From contig JALGAS010000004.1 in the NCBI GenBank assembly GCA_023078685.1, positions 6,200,001 through 6,264,000 of the forward strand: a stretch of 64,000 nt of DNA, in the 5' to 3' direction. This document shows positions 33,173 through 46,515 of the stretch, in pieces. Within the stretch, counting starts at the first letter, position 1, and each line of letters starts with the position of its first letter. Position numbers and translations under genes: made by a program. Under the pieces are notes generated by a model. It searched no databases and was not told the origin of the DNA. It saw nothing but the letters and a program-made list of their open reading frames with translations. This DNA comes from Neopestalotiopsis rosae. Lineage: Eukaryota > Ascomycota > Sordariomycetes > Amphisphaeriales > Sporocadaceae.

Positions 33173-34951
33173 ATGTCTTCTTATCTTCCATCTTTTTCTG
33201 CGCCTCCTTCGAGGCCCGGCTCGCTCGCCGCATCTCGAGCCAACTCTTATTATGCAGCCCGAAGCAGACCCAACAGCAGGCCCGTCACGCCTCGAGGTAC
33301 CTCGACCGCTCCTGTCACCCCGCTCGCCTTGACGAGAGAAAACAGCAAGGAGGACGAAGATGAAAACACGTCCGACGATGCAGTCAACTCGGAGATCATG
33401 CACAATGAGAAGGGTGAGCCCATGATTGGAAGGATCGTGGGTGGAAAATATGTCGATGCAGAAAACGAAGACATTGATTCGGACTGCGGTCCTATCAAGA
33501 CTGTGGACATTGACATGCCACTGACCCTGACTGAGATGGTCAAGCACAATGACAAGGAATACATTGTCCTGGCCTTTGCTACGGGAGATAAGGAAAACCC
33601 CTTCAACTGGAACCCGTGGTATAAGCGAAGCATTACCACGTTGCTCAACCTCATGACACTGTTCATTGGTCTCGCAACAACGGCTTACAGCTCTGGAATT
33701 GACAGCATGTGTGAGGACTTTGGCGTTCCCACGATCATGGGTCAACTCGGTCTCTTCACCTTCAACTTTGCCTGTGCCGTTGCTCCAATGGTACTCGCTC
33801 CATTCTGCGAGCTTGTTGGTCGCAAGGTTGTGTACGCCGGAGCTTTCCTATGCTTTTCGCTGCTGTTCATTGGCTTGGCATTGGCTAAGGACATCAACAC
33901 CATCATCGGTCTTCGTCTTCTGCTCGGTCTCTTTGGCTGTGTCGGTACCATCCTGGTGGGAGGTACGTTCGACGACATGTACGAACCTCACCAGCGCAGC
34001 CGCCCCATGGCAATGTTTAGTTTCATCGCCATCTTCGGTACCGTCGCTGCCCCCATCTACGCTGGTTTCATTGACCAGAGCCTGGGCTGGCGCTGGATCG
34101 AAGGTATTCAGGGTCTCGCCAATGTGCCCCTTTTGATCATTATCTTTGTCGCTTTCCCCGAGACCCGTGGGGGCGCTCGCCTGCACAAGCGCGCCAAGCA
34201 GCTCCGCAAGGCAACTGGCGATGAGAGATACGTTGCCGAAGATGACATTTACACTCCCAACCTCAAGGCTATGCTCAAGGCCTCCTCAGTCAAGGCTATT
34301 CGCATGTTGGTCACCGAGCCTGTGGTCTTTGCCTTTGGTCTTTGGATTGCTTTCTGCTGGGCTGTGGTCTTCCTCTTCCTGTCTGTCATCCCCATTACCT
34401 TTTCCGAGAAGCGCGGTTGGTCAGAGGGTGTGTCTGGACTTCCCTACATCTCGCTGGGCATCGGAACTTTTCTGGGTTGGGCCGCACACCACCTCCAGAT
34501 GCGCAAGTATAGCAAGCTTATCGAAGACCCCAACGTCAAAGTCGTGCCTGAGCACCGACTCTACGGTGCTATGTTCGGTGCTATTTGGCTGCCCGTGGGT
34601 CTCTTCATTTACTCCTTTACTCAGTACGCCTTCCTCTCATGGGTCGGACCCGTCATTGGCCTTGCCCCCATTGCCTTTGGTATCTACTTCGTCTTTGAGA
34701 GCACGTACAGTTACACGGCCGATTGTTATGGCGAGAGTGCTTCGTCTGCCATTGCTGGACAGGGTCTGATGCGAAACACCTTAGGTGCCGTCACGCCGCT
34801 GTTCGCCAGTGCCTTCTTCCACAATGTCGGAAGTCAGTACGCCGGTCTCATCTTGGCTTTGTTTGGCACTTTCTTAAGTTTGATTCCATTCGTCATGTTC
34901 AAGTTTGGCCACAAGCTGCGAGCTCGAAGCAAGCTCGCCAAGGTGTACTAA
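33173..34951 (+). CDS. MFS drug/polyamine-type transporter (DHA1)
   Basis: An intronless 592-aa major facilitator. Residues 1-140 are a long Ser/Pro-rich then acidic cytosolic tail (PSRPGSLAASRANSYY, KEDEDENTSDD). The DHA1 entry motif ENPFNWNPWYKRS comes just before the first helix. Twelve hydrophobic segments can be traced, with CELVGRKVVYAG standing for motif A after helix 2, LLLGLFGCVGTILVGG in helix 4, the central cytosolic loop ETRGGARLHKRAKQLRKATG, and helix pairs to the C-terminal KFGHKLRARSKLAKVY. This subfamily exports polyamines and drugs by proton antiport at the plasma membrane; the specific substrate cannot be read. Codon use is strongly C-ending, which suggests high expression. 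Confidence 0.92.
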   Translation: MSSYLPSFSAPPSRPGSLAASRANSYYAARSRPNSRPVTPRGTSTAPVTPLALTRENSKEDEDENTSDDAVNSEIMHNEKGEPMIGRIVGGKYVDAENEDIDSDCGPIKTVDIDMPLTLTEMVKHNDKEYIVLAFATGDKENPFNWNPWYKRSITTLLNLMTLFIGLATTAYSSGIDSMCEDFGVPTIMGQLGLFTFNFACAVAPMVLAPFCELVGRKVVYAGAFLCFSLLFIGLALAKDINTIIGLRLLLGLFGCVGTILVGGTFDDMYEPHQRSRPMAMFSFIAIFGTVAAPIYAGFIDQSLGWRWIEGIQGLANVPLLIIIFVAFPETRGGARLHKRAKQLRKATGDERYVAEDDIYTPNLKAMLKASSVKAIRMLVTEPVVFAFGLWIAFCWAVVFLFLSVIPITFSEKRGWSEGVSGLPYISLGIGTFLGWAAHHLQMRKYSKLIEDPNVKVVPEHRLYGAMFGAIWLPVGLFIYSFTQYAFLSWVGPVIGLAPIAFGIYFVFESTYSYTADCYGESASSAIAGQGLMRNTLGAVTPLFASAFFHNVGSQYAGLILALFGTFLSLIPFVMFKFGHKLRARSKLAKVY

Positions 34952-37651
34952 GCAGCTGCGACTCAGTTTCTCGAAGTACAGGCTCGACATTAGCAATCGG
35001 ATAGAATTATTTAGAGCGATGCATGCTTACTTACCTAGTTAATGCATCATGAAGTAATGACAAATCCACTTAATCGTCTTGGCTAGACGTCCGCGACTAT
35101 CCTGTTTTATCCCGCCGAGTTGCCGCTTCGTATAAGCGAGGGCACTCGTGACATGCGATTGAGAGACGGAAAGGTCCTACGAAGCCATCCTGACCTCAAT
35201 CCTTCAAAAGTGCGGTCAGCGCGAAAGAGCTGACCCAATCGTGGCTTCCATCATGATGTCCGGTACTGTGGCCCCCAAAATGGTTATTGAGGCTTCTCGG
35301 GGCCAAAAGTTGTTTTCGCCCAATAGCAAACACTGCCCTTTACGGGGGTTGTTTTTAGCCTCATTGGGGGCTGCTATAGCTTGGGGTGAGAAATGGAGCT
35401 ACTATCGTGTCGCTACGCAGGCTGCAATGCCCATAGGTTATGATTGCTCGGCTTTGTCAAAGACAAATGTCAGGCTTCGCACGAGTGTTCCTTATTAGAG
35501 CCTAACTTCGGTAGAAAAGGAAAGTAACAGTATAAATCTCTTCTACGTCCTCATAATTTCGTTTGCATCCACCTTCCTTCCTCTCTCCGCGTGGCTCAAG
35601 GCAGCCGAGTCTGTGGATTTAATGCGGCCATTATCAACCAGTTCGCATGTATGTCGAAACGCAATATGGGAAGGAAACCTCATCAATCATAGTAGGTTTC
35701 CCTTGGCATCACTAAGTCAGCTCAGTTCAGCAGGGCTGAGATTGCTCATATGGGTACAAAAGCTTCGACGAGAAAGAAAAGGCAAGATGAAAAATACAGA
35801 AGAACAGAGAAAGAGATCAGTGTTGATGGTCAACGAAGACTACGCTCGGAATCGCTTCAAATCAGTGCACACAATATCAATGCGGACAGTTGGGGTAAGG
35901 ATCAGATTTCCAGCGCTGGGACAACTGTACTGGATCTCTTCACATTGTTATCAAGGATCATCACAACAAGTCGTCTATCGAATTTGAGAGAGACGTGTAT
36001 CTAACTTGAGTCAGTATCATGGGGGCAATCCCACGAGCAAGCTCATACGGTCTATGGATCAGGCTAATTTTACGCAGGAGATCCAATCTTGTGCTATCCA
36101 AACTGTCGCCATTAGTATTGTTATATCACCATACAATGGACTCCGAAAAGCCGATGCTCCTGTTGTGGACCATATGGCTCTCATACCAGACTCGACGAGA
36201 ACAATTTCGTATTCGTCGTTTTGAGCCGATGCAGCATGTTCGGCAGGAGTAGAGAGACATTTGATCAGCTGCCTTGCAGCTGGCGAGGAATAAGCATGGA
36301 GGGAGTGATGCGCGACCTCCTTGTTACAGTGGCAGGGCGGTCCATGTGTCCGATCTCAGCCGTTCTTGGGCCCCCTTTCCCCTCACTAGCAGAGCCCCAT
36401 GCTTACCTTACGAACCACGGCGAACCATCTCTCAACAAAGCGAGGTCTGGGGCCTCAAATTCTCGCCTTATTTGCCTTGATGGACACGTTGAGCGACCTC
36501 CATTCAATCCCCTGCCTGCAGGCCCTCGATGCCTCCCACAGATGGTGGGATGGCATGCTATGCGCCAGAAATGCCAGTACCTGAGTACAAACAGCTCTCC
36601 AGCCTCATGTGATGGCACGCACAGCCCCTCCTGTCTTCACGGCCGTGCAGAGGCAGTGCTTTTCACCTAGACTGAGTTGTATTCTAAGAATAAATGACAT
36701 TCTAAGAATAAATGTTGAAGATGCGAGGGCACAATCTACCCCAAGATGCTTAAAGGGTAATCCCCCCGTCTGGAATCTTTGTGGACTTCCAGTACTCGAA
36801 GTTGATGGCCAAATTGTTCAGTCCTTGAGAACCAAAGGCAATTCCAGGATGACGCGGCAGGCAGATTCGTCCTCTGCACCACAGGTCAACATCCCCTGCC
36901 GAGGGTTGACGCGCCATGGACGACTGGACTCGGTCTGACATCATTCGCTGGTTTGCCAACACAATCATTGCCTTGGGCAAAGAGTGCCTCCATGGGCAGA
37001 AAGTGCCTCCTCCATGGCCTCGAGGTACTGTCCCTCAACAGACACCGAGAGCCATCCCAACCCGTCCCTCCGGCCCTTCAGTGACCCCTCATTTGAACCT
37101 CAAATTGCATCGCTCCCGACGGTCTCTGAGCAAGTGGTCCTTCGGTCTGCCGGGCAATCCGGAATGCGACCCTATCTGTCAGAGACGCCTGATCAATGAA
37201 TGTGGGTGAACAGAACAGCGGTCGAATGTGTGAAGACAGTCAGTCATGCGTCCCTCCAGAGAAGTGCCTCATACTTGGCGTTGCAGTACGACCCAGCCGA
37301 CCAATCAGTGCCGATGAGTCGCCTGATTCAAGGAGGGACATATTCGACTTCAGATGAGTTGGAAGTGGAAAGTTGTAACTGGAAAGGGGACACCTCCGCT
37401 ATGGCTCGACCGTGGTTTCCGAGCGGACACCAGCGTGCTTGGAGGGCCACATTGTACCCTCTGCCGCCTCTGCTCGCCGGCACTTATCGGTTAATCAATG
37501 ATAAGATCCCTTTGAAATGGCTATAACACTTCGGAAGGCCCCAGACTTCGGATATACTACGATCTATATCTATTCTGAATCTTGGTAAACCAAGTGCTCG
37601 GTTCCGCATTACCTACTGTTCATTGTCTAGCCTGTCCTCTTCACCAAAGAA
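34952..37651. other. Gene-free 2.7 kb with one small tandem repeat
   Basis: No gene is recognised on either strand. The 36250-37450 part is open in several frames at once and GC-richer than its surroundings, which by itself is not evidence for coding. A two-copy 18-bp repeat is listed separately. Confidence 0.45.
36681..36714 (+). repeat. Two-copy 18-bp tandem repeat
   Basis: ATTCTAAGAATAAATG occurs twice, separated by AC. Each copy contains the palindrome TTCTAAGAA. Confidence 0.85.
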
Positions 37652-39303
37652 ATGGAAATCATTGACTACCAGCGTCAGGATCATGATGCAGAACGGTGCT
37701 CGTATGTCAAGATTTCATAGATAGAGAAAGAAGAATTTGCTAACATTCCTGAAGTCTTCAAATATCCGGCATTGACGATTGCTCTCGGGCGCATTTCTTG
37801 CTTGTGGTGATGGACTACTACTTTATCAAAAAGCATGCCGATATGCAAGCATCCTATTGCTGTCCATTTCTGAAATGTCGGATTCCGTTTGATTCCGCTG
37901 TTGGTATGGTCGAGCACATCAAAACTTGTTCCAAATTCCATGAAAGCGAGATGTGGTGTCCTGCATGTGATGTCTGGGGCACTTATCACACAAGCAAATC
38001 AGGGAGTTGTTCGTGGAAAAAGCACACTTTTGCAGAGAAAATGCTCAAGCCGATCAAGTCTATTTCCGGACACATTGGTTACAAAGCCTCCGGCCGAAGA
38101 TCGCCTTCTCCTTCGATTTCGGGCCCCTCCAAGTCCCCGTCATTATCAATCTCTACCGCAATAGAGATTGCTCGAAAGTCTCCAACCTGCGATGTGGGAC
38201 TTCCAAATGGTATTCCGGCCGAGATCGACTCCCGTTGTGAGTTTATAGAGCTATACGACGATTCAATTTTCAAGGGAAAACCAGCAGAGATGGAAGATGG
38301 GTCTTCAAACACATCTTTTATCTCGGAAATGGCAAATTCAGATCGGCTAACGGCGTCCGAACAAGCCTTTGCCTCGAACTCTCTATCACGCACCATCCCA
38401 AGGGATACCTCCATTGCCCCGCCTGTGCCATTGAGTGGGATTCCCACTAGCTGCCACCCTCCCGTCTATAACGAGAATTGGTCACCATATGCCACTCAGC
38501 AGACGTCACGAACCCTCTCGAACTTGAGTACATACCAGACATCAGCTCACTCAGGGATTTCGCCGACCTCAACGATGTGCGAAGGGCGAATTGCACCTGT
38601 CAATTTGCCAGGCTCATCTCAGCCAGTGTATAAAAGCACCTTTACTGAATCTCCTGTTACCGAAGATTTGGGTGCGTCGTCACTCGCCCCTACCAACGCA
38701 GATATAGGCTTGGATTTGGATTTGAGCATGCCGATTTGCCAAGAGCCGTATAATTGGTCCGATAGCTTTCATCACGTCGAAACATCCAAATCACCCGAGA
38801 CGGTCTCGCCTGAACAACGCTTCACGGACACTTTCAGTGGTGATCTCAGCTTATTGGCTCCGAACTCCCTTGTACGTGCTTCACTCAACACACATAGACG
38901 GGCGTCGTATACCAATGAACAGGCACCGGAAACCTATAGTCAAAACATTGGTTACTATATGCCTGGAGTATCGCGATCATCTCCGGTCGGATCTGAGTTG
39001 ATTGGGTGCGAATTTCACGATTGCCGTTATACATATAAAGGATCAGAGATGCACAAATACTCAAAACACCGCATTCGTAATCATAGGACAGAAGAGATAT
39101 TCCGCTGTGAATTTCCTGGTTGTACCCGATCATATAAGAACAGAAAGGACAATCTGAAAAAGCATCAAAGGCTCGCGCATCATATCATATCGATTGGTCA
39201 AGTTCTCGGGGTGAAGAGTGACAGCGGAGTTAAGAGCAGGAAAACCCCCAAAAGTCCAACGAAGCGCACGGGAAACAACTCTACACCAAGACCCTACGGG
39301 TGA
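37652..39303 (+). CDS. C2H2 zinc-finger protein, probable transcription factor
   Basis: Two exons, 37652-37701 and 37755-39303, around a 53-nt intron with GTATGT donor and a perfect TGCTAAC branch site; 1599 nt, 532 aa. The first exon encodes MEIIDYQRQDHDAERC; a start inside exon 2 (ATG at 37810) is possible but less likely. The N-terminal zinc-binding region has the pairs CCPFLKCRIPF..H and WCPACDVWGTYH. A long Ser/Pro/Thr-rich middle without structure follows (SPSPSISGPSKSPSLS). The C-terminus holds two C2H2-like fingers: GCEFHDCRYTYKGSEMHKYSKHRIRNH and RCEFPGCTRSYKNRKDNLKKHQRLAHH taken in parts. It is likely a nuclear DNA-binding regulator. Its position between a transporter gene and the gene-poor region gives no clear target. 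Confidence 0.82.
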
Positions 39304-42300
39304 CTACTAATTTTTAGAGAATCGCTGGAAGCTTCTATTTTTCTCATGTCAATTATTCGGACTAAATCTGATAGTCGTTGATCCCGTCTCATTTGCTTCT
39401 ACCTTATAACCATTGTATTTACGGTGATCAATATCAAGTCCGGCTCTGGGTTGTTCAGGACTTGGTCATATCAATAAATAATACCCTCCCAAGTAACACG
39501 GCACGAAGTATAATTCGTGCCTCTTTAACAAAGTGTACATGAGCATCAAGGTATATTTTGAAGCACAATTATTACTACTCAGTCAAACAAAATTTCTCCT
39601 AAGCATCGCTTTGAATTAGATCAAGGAAGCAAGACTTTTCGTGTGTATATTTTCTCTCTTTCTAATTAGAATTCGAACAAAGTGGGTAAAATGCGAACAT
39701 GTGCAATGAGGCCATGCACGACCACTGTGTCAGCCAAATAAAGACTTTCGCTGGGTTGTTGTATCGAATAAAATTGAATACCGATCGCAATGATGCACCT
39801 GTAGGGCAAGCAGACGAAAGGGTACGTTTTGCTGAGCAAACACCATTCGATATCTGAGACTGGAATTCTTTTTGGAGGACCGTGCAAAGACAATGTCAAG
39901 AAGTAGCTTAGGTCTAATTAGCCATCCATAACGATGAATCCTCGATTTGCCCAGAACACCTGAGTGACCTTCCGTTTTGAGTTTAGACAGGTTTTCATGC
40001 ACAATGAGGTGCATTCCGTCATCAAGAACCTTGAAAGTTGTGAGGCACCAAGTCTCTAGCCTCATTTCGCCGACTGTTATTTGAGCTGCATCCATATGCA
40101 CTGCAATGAAAACATTCCGGATCAACGGTACTTCGTGATAACGACACAGCAATAATGTCTTTCATACGTTTGTATCAGCTAATGCTGCGCGATGGATCAA
40201 CTAACCAGAACGACACGAGGAGGCATCTTCTTTCGTGGCAAAAGGAGGCTACCCTGCAGGGCCGCGGTGTGTGCCGAATCTCACCTTGGAGGGTACATGA
40301 AAGTCTACGGGAGGACCAAACATGTAGAGTGCCTCATGAGTGACACTGCGACTAACCTCGTGGCGGGCCTCCCCAGTATGTGCAGACTGCTTGAGGGATC
40401 ATCGGGACCATCGGCAGAAATCTGAGAAGGGACATATTTTCCTCGAATGTCCTCAGAGGCGGTCCGAGTGCCGTTGCCTCCTCCAAAGGTTCGACTCTCG
40501 TGAGCCTCTACCCGGTGCCTTCTTGAAGGGACGATTGGGACGTCTATGGACGAGTCGTCGATGCCTCCGCAAACCCCAACAAGAGTATATAGGCCCAGCT
40601 TGCACCACGGTAAGGAAGATGTGTATTATGGTATTCATTCACAGAAAACGCATTAATCATTTCCATCCAAAAGTCCTATATTTGCGAGCAGGGTTCGAAT
40701 CAACTCCTCCAATAAGCCAGCTAGTACAACATGGATCCAAGGTACTCGATCTCTTTAACTCTTCCATACTGGGCTTCATTCGTACTCATTCGCTTGCAGG
40801 CAATCTCAGTATAAGTTGAACGATGCATCGCTTTCTCAAGTCTCGAGCAAGTCAAGCATGGCGCGCTATCTGGAGCATAGCCAGGGTTTCGAGAAACGAG
40901 CACAGGGTGTACCGTCCAAGCCGCACAATGTCTCCAGATCCATGAGCAAATGGGACAATCAATGGAGAGATGCCAGCGCTGGTAGTGGCAGCAGAGCTAA
41001 GTAGCCACTTTTGGAGAACAGAAACTGGGAGTGAGTCGTCATCCGAGATTATCAACTCAACCGGAGCCAAGAGGCTCACTAGATACGTGTGGAACTTACT
41101 AATGTGCTACCAGCGATCGAATAATACCAATCGAATACGGCGAGAGATAACAAGGGGTGCGATGAAGAGGGACTTTGGACAAACATTAGAGATCTGCCAG
41201 TTTGACATATGTTGGGACCTGACGAAAGACTAAAGGGAGTTCGGGGTATTTAAGCACCGCTCTTCATAATACTCAATGATAACTGCAACGATGACCATAT
41301 CCTCTTGATATCCGAAACCCTGTCTTTCAATATCTAGGAAATTTTGAGAGCTAGCAGAACCATTTATGATTGCAAAATTATTTCAGCTACTTTCAATCCT
41401 GGATCCGCAGGTCGTCCCTGAACTACACGGTTTCAATCCAGACACCACTGGCAGCCTATCTACAACCACTTCTGCTACCAACACAGAAGTCGCGCAAGCC
41501 TGAGCAAAACAAATGGAAAACTGAGGATTGGATGGAATGGCTTATAGGTCAAGGGGCCACATGATCTTGAGCAAGAGATCGATCGATATGAGCCTAATGC
41601 TTCTTCCAATCGTGATATGAGGAAGCTACCAGCGAGAAAGATGATGAACAACAAGGCCAACGGTTATAATAGCAATGTACATAGTGAGGTTTCCATTGTC
41701 GGCATTGTCGCGACACTCAAACTCAGACATACTGAGCCTCCAGCAGAGCTTTGTGGTCCTACAAAACGAAGACGACCGGGGCGGTACTACTCTATAAACA
41801 TATGTATTTTGCCTTTAGTTACTTGCCCTTTCTTACCCAATTTCTATCACGATATTGGAGCAATACTAACTAGTATATCAGAAACTGAGATACATCCGGG
41901 GAAAAATTTTCGGGCAAAATTTCTCAATCAAAAAAGCCATTTTGCAAAGGAAATCAATTTGTTTCGATGGGGGCAAATATATTGCGCGTATATTATCGTG
42001 CCGTTTCAAAGTCGGCGCAATTCGACCTCGCCTTATTGTACGGGAGGGCGAGCACGATGAAGCGGCAGGGTTGTTGCTGCAAAGGGACGGGGCTGAACTA
42101 CGACAAACACGAGGATTCTCTGGATTCATGTTGAATATCAAATGAAGCTATCGCTTCGAGTTCCAAACTTTGTTTGATTGTTGGTGGGCTGTGGGCACTT
42201 TCGCAGCACAGCAGGTCGCAACGCTCCGGCTTCGGCCGATGGGATCCCCGACCGGAGCGGCACCGCGGACCGGGTGGTTCGTCAATGGCTACTATAAGCG

Positions 42301-45300
42301 CTCAAGTCCGCATTCAATGTAAGCTCAAATGTGTGATTCCCCCTACTTTGAATACCTGTGCAATCATCAACGTTCGACAGTATGGCTCGAGAGCCTGAAT
42401 TGCGTAAGCGTTTATGTTGCGCATGATTGCGGGGAAACTCGATGTGCAAAGGTACACTGCCAAGACTGATCACTGTGCATATCCACGAGGTACCCAGGGT
42501 TTGAGGTTACAGTTCAGGCTGCACCTGGTCTTGAACAAATGGAATGCGGGCTCAGGGTCGAGTTGGCGTAAGGAAGTAGAAGGCTTGGGCAATATAGATA
42601 TATTTTCCTGGGTGGGTATTTACGACGGTACGAAGAACATCAATTGGAAGCACGTCGAAAAGGGAGAGACCATGCAACAGTCATGATCGCTGACAGGGTT
42701 TGTGGTGGATCGAATGTTTCAATGCCTCAGCGCATGAGGCGATGCTCATAATGGCAAGAGTTCAAGTCGCTGTTGGCAGCGCGCTGGTATCTTGATTCAG
42801 CACATATAGCTTTTCGTGTCCGAGAACGGACGGGTAGTCGTCAAATTTGCATCATGGCCAGCAACGCTGCAAGTGCCAACTGTCAATGATTAAAACGGGA
42901 CTCTGATCCAGATAGAAATCCGATGAAGTCTATCGGCTTTCACGATAGCGGAGGCTTGGCAGACATCCGTGGCCCGAGCCAGAACCTAGAAGTTCTACGG
43001 GCCCTTCGGTGGGTCCAGGACGCGTCAACTGTGCGGAGGATACCAATATGGACGAATGGTAAGCGCAATATTCCGTACTTTGTACTTCTGTTTTTTTTTT
43101 AATCCTAGCCGTTAGGCCCCCGGCACTTGTTGGCTTGCTAGCCTAGTCTAAAAGTGCACAAATGTGGATTATGATTGAACTCCTTTGAAGCTCACAATGC
43201 ACGAGGTAATAAAAACTACCTTCGGCTATGTCGAAGTACGTATTACGCGTGCCTCATGACCCAGAATGTCACTGCAGCAGCCACACTGATGCTATCGTCG
43301 AGCTAAGCCGTGGAGATTGATCGAATTGAAGAAGTAGGCCGAGCGAGAATGTAGCGGTTCTCTAGGGGTTTCCTCTCATGGTTCCCCGATTTGATTTCAT
43401 GCTAGTAAGCGGCAATTGTAGCGGGCGACGCCGCGCAGACTCCGGAGTATGTAAGTGGGTAAGGTGAAGTGGGCGAGATGCGTGGATGTCGCATGATCAA
43501 CGCAGCGCTCAGTGCGGTGGCTCCCTGGTTTTGTGCATGGTAGGTGCACTACGTGCCAAACGGCTCACTGGATCGTAGACTGACAGACGACTGTCCAGTT
43601 TCAGACAGACGAGGACCCTTGATAAGTTTTTAGAGCAACGTCAAATGGCATGTTTTGCCTGCCTTGTGCATCAATAGATCAGCCTTGTCTAAAGTACTAC
43701 TTTGCATCTATATACATACTAGAATGCAACTATTTTGATGGCGGTCCTAGTAGTGGCGCATAACACACCTGCTTCAAACAACGTGTCTGTCAATCTAATT
43801 GGCTTTGCTGGAGACTTAATGCTAAAACTTCCAGGTTTAGCCAACGGAAAAACCGGATCCAGCGAAGATAGTTCTATATGGAGAATTCCGAACAAAATAC
43901 TCCTGTCATAATAAAAATACGAAAGTATTCTAAATTCTGCCCTGCCGATATGACTTTTACTCTGCACCGCCTTGCCGGGTACCTTATCGGCGACACCCAA
44001 GCGATCTCGATCCTCAGCTAGACAGGCATGCAAACAAGTAGGGGATTATCACGGTGCCACGCGTCGGCGTAGATTGCTGGTAGAATACTAGCCAGACCTA
44101 GGTCTATAATTTAGAACTAAGCTTTGCGACCCTGGAGGAGGCCTGGGAAGTCAGAGAAGCTCAAATTCTCATTGGGCTCGTTGGTGCATCCCAATTTGGT
44201 GAATCTGTGGATGCGCTTGGCTACATAGTACAAGCCTACGAACTGCTTTGCGAATCACAGTCAGTATTTTGTAATCATGATCGCTTTCGGGAGTGAAGAT
44301 TGTGGGCAGAGACACGCGCGCTGGGCTATAGATTACGTAGGTCTTGTGGTACACGACGGCCCCAGGACAGATGCAGTAATGCCCCTGGCAGATCGCCCAC
44401 CGTTGTCAAAGTCTAACGCCTTTAGCGCCGAACGAGCGCTAAACAACGGGCCGGGCGGGCTTTCAACGCCATTGAACGCCATTCCCGGCGAACTAGGACA
44501 GTAAATGTACGGATACGTCTCTGTTGGGAATATTCTGGGTTGGTTGTTCAATCTCGACGGAAAACCCCTTGTCTTTTGCCCCCTCTGCAGGATAATGGAG
44601 CATTCAAACAAATTCCGAAACAGGAAAGGAATACGAGTTGTCTATCGTTATGCACAGCATCACTACGTAGTCTGCTAACCGTTGATAGATCCGCACACAC
44701 GCAAATCATGTTTCCATCATTACCGAGTGTTCGGGCGTGGCCCCCACGCTGTCTATTCGGTGTTCTCCTCGATTCCTGGGCAGTGCAAGGGCAAAGGTGG
44801 TCTATAGACGGAGGACCATGCCTTTTGCTGGGGTGCGGTTTCATTTCAGGAATAGAACGGTCAGTCAGCAACATTAATGCAGTACTGTGTAGAGATGGTG
44901 CATCATGTGCACTTCCTGTCGCTTGCATGCATCCTTTCTGCTTCCCGTACTATCTACGGAATGCGGCTGAAAGTACAAGTGGTCACCCTAACTTTTGTCT
45001 CCGCCGACATACATGTAGGTGCAGGCGATGGTGAAAGACTTGTTGCGATAGCTCGTCCGCCGATAGTCTTGACAGATGCAGTATGCTCTACCGAGCAAAG
45101 ACCCATGAGAGCTGTACGCGGCCTTTACGAGAAAGCCACTGTTCGTTTGGATCCGAATCTTATTGGTTCGCTTTTCAGCAAGCCTGTCGAGAACCCAGAT
45201 GCAGATCCGTCTGTGTTGGCCGACATCCAGGCTCCATTTTGACAACACTGCCTTCACGCCAGTCATTCCTCACGGATGGAGCCGACCAGTACCATGGGGA

Positions 45301-45907
45301 TGGACAATATTTGCCATGTGGCGTGCATCCTGGGCTCCCAGGGGACGCGTGGACGGACAGCTGCAGTGAACCGACATTGAGATATTTTGCCTGAGATGAC
45401 GACGATGTGCCTTCACACGACCGAAGAGTATAGCTACATACTTTGCTCACATGCTCACCGCTTCGCTGGGACTGACAATGTGAGTCTCGAAGCACCAGTT
45501 GATCATATCCTCAAAGTTGTTTCCTGAGAAGAGTGAAAATTCTTTCGGTGTTAGAATCACGATATCAACTTGTACGGAACATGAAGTTCTGTGAATGATG
45601 TGTAAACAAAATTTGCAAATATAATTAGGATCGCTGATTAGGCGCAATGTCTATGAATACCGTCAATGTCCTCATGTTTGGCTAACGCCAAGTCACAGCC
45701 AACATTGCATTATAGGCACATGAAAAAAATAAAAAATACTGATACAGTTGTGCAAATCGGGATTGGTATTCGGGATCTAGGATTTTTTTCACAAACATTC
45801 TCCATTCTGCTTACTACCAAACATGCTAAGTAGCCCCAAAATGCAAAGTAATAGTAGCTCTAGAAGTGAAATTGCCAAGAGAGACATGTGTGTGGACCTT
45901 GACAGTC
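39304..45907. other. 6.6-kb gene-poor region
   Basis: I find no supported gene. Frames at 40155-40819, 41617-42145, 44540-45034 and 44877-45242 are open but lack domains, splice logic and conserved-looking sequence. A B-box-like GGTTCGAATC at 40688 has no tRNA arms around it. Short T/A runs occur (43089-43100, 45720-45740). No terminal inverted repeats or transposase motifs were recognised. It may hold decayed elements or unrecognised non-coding RNA. Confidence 0.45.
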
Positions 45908-46515
45908 TTAGGGGGCAATGCTTCGAAGCGTGATGGGGAAACCAGTGGTATCATCCCAGGACAGCTGCCAGAGAGAATCGACCTCCGTGGCAATTGCATA
46001 CCACTCGGTCTGCATGGTAGTCCCAGTCTGGAGGAAGACAACGTGTCCGTAGAGACCAAATCCAGAAGTAACGAGTGTATCATCATCGGTATCATTAGTA
46101 AATCCTGCAGGGCCCGAGGTAGAGGGCACGTAGAACAGAGGCGAGCCTCCTCCGGGAATGGTGGCAGTGAAGTTTCCACGAGTAGCCGGGGCATCGACTG
46201 ATTAGTTGTTATTAGCACTTGTTGACGTGTGTTTCTGGACGATACCTACAAGTTACGTTGTGACCACCACTGAAGGTACTGACATCAACAGAAGTGATGT
46301 ACGCAGTGTCTTGATGGAGAGTATGAATTAGTGCATGCAATTCTCGGCCATGGCTCGAATCACTCACTGTTGATGGAAATAACGGGATATCCATGAATCG
46401 AATCACTACTGTAAGCGTACATGCTGAAGTTGTACGTTGCAGCGCGCTCCGACAGAGGTTGGCTGAGAGCACCGGCCACAGCCGACAAGGCGCAAACAAA
46501 CTTTGAAAACATCAT
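45908..46515 (-). CDS. Small secreted protein, unknown function
   Basis: Three exons on the minus strand, 46515-46368, 46309-46250 and 46197-45908, with 58- and 52-nt introns (GTGAGT, GTAGGT donors); 498 nt, 165 aa. It begins with tandem ATGs and a signal peptide, MMFSKFVCALSAVAGALS, followed by QPLSER. The mature part opens with ATYNFSMYAYSSDSIHGYPV and has N-glycosylation sites (NFS, NNT, NVT, NFT, NDT). The composition is beta-rich, with FGLYGHVVFLQ and a Trp-rich end (TEWYAIATEVDSLWQLSWDD). Beyond the signal peptide there are no Cys. I do not know a function; it resembles filamentous-fungal secreted proteins of unknown role. It is divergent from the laccase gene. Confidence 0.78.

Noticed and set aside
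40680..40705. tRNA B-box-like sequence GGTTCGAATC
   Set aside because: Flanking bases do not form a T-stem, and no acceptor, D or anticodon arms can be drawn around it.
44877..45242. 121-codon plus-strand frame
   Set aside because: No domain, no signal peptide and no partner exon; not enough to call a gene.
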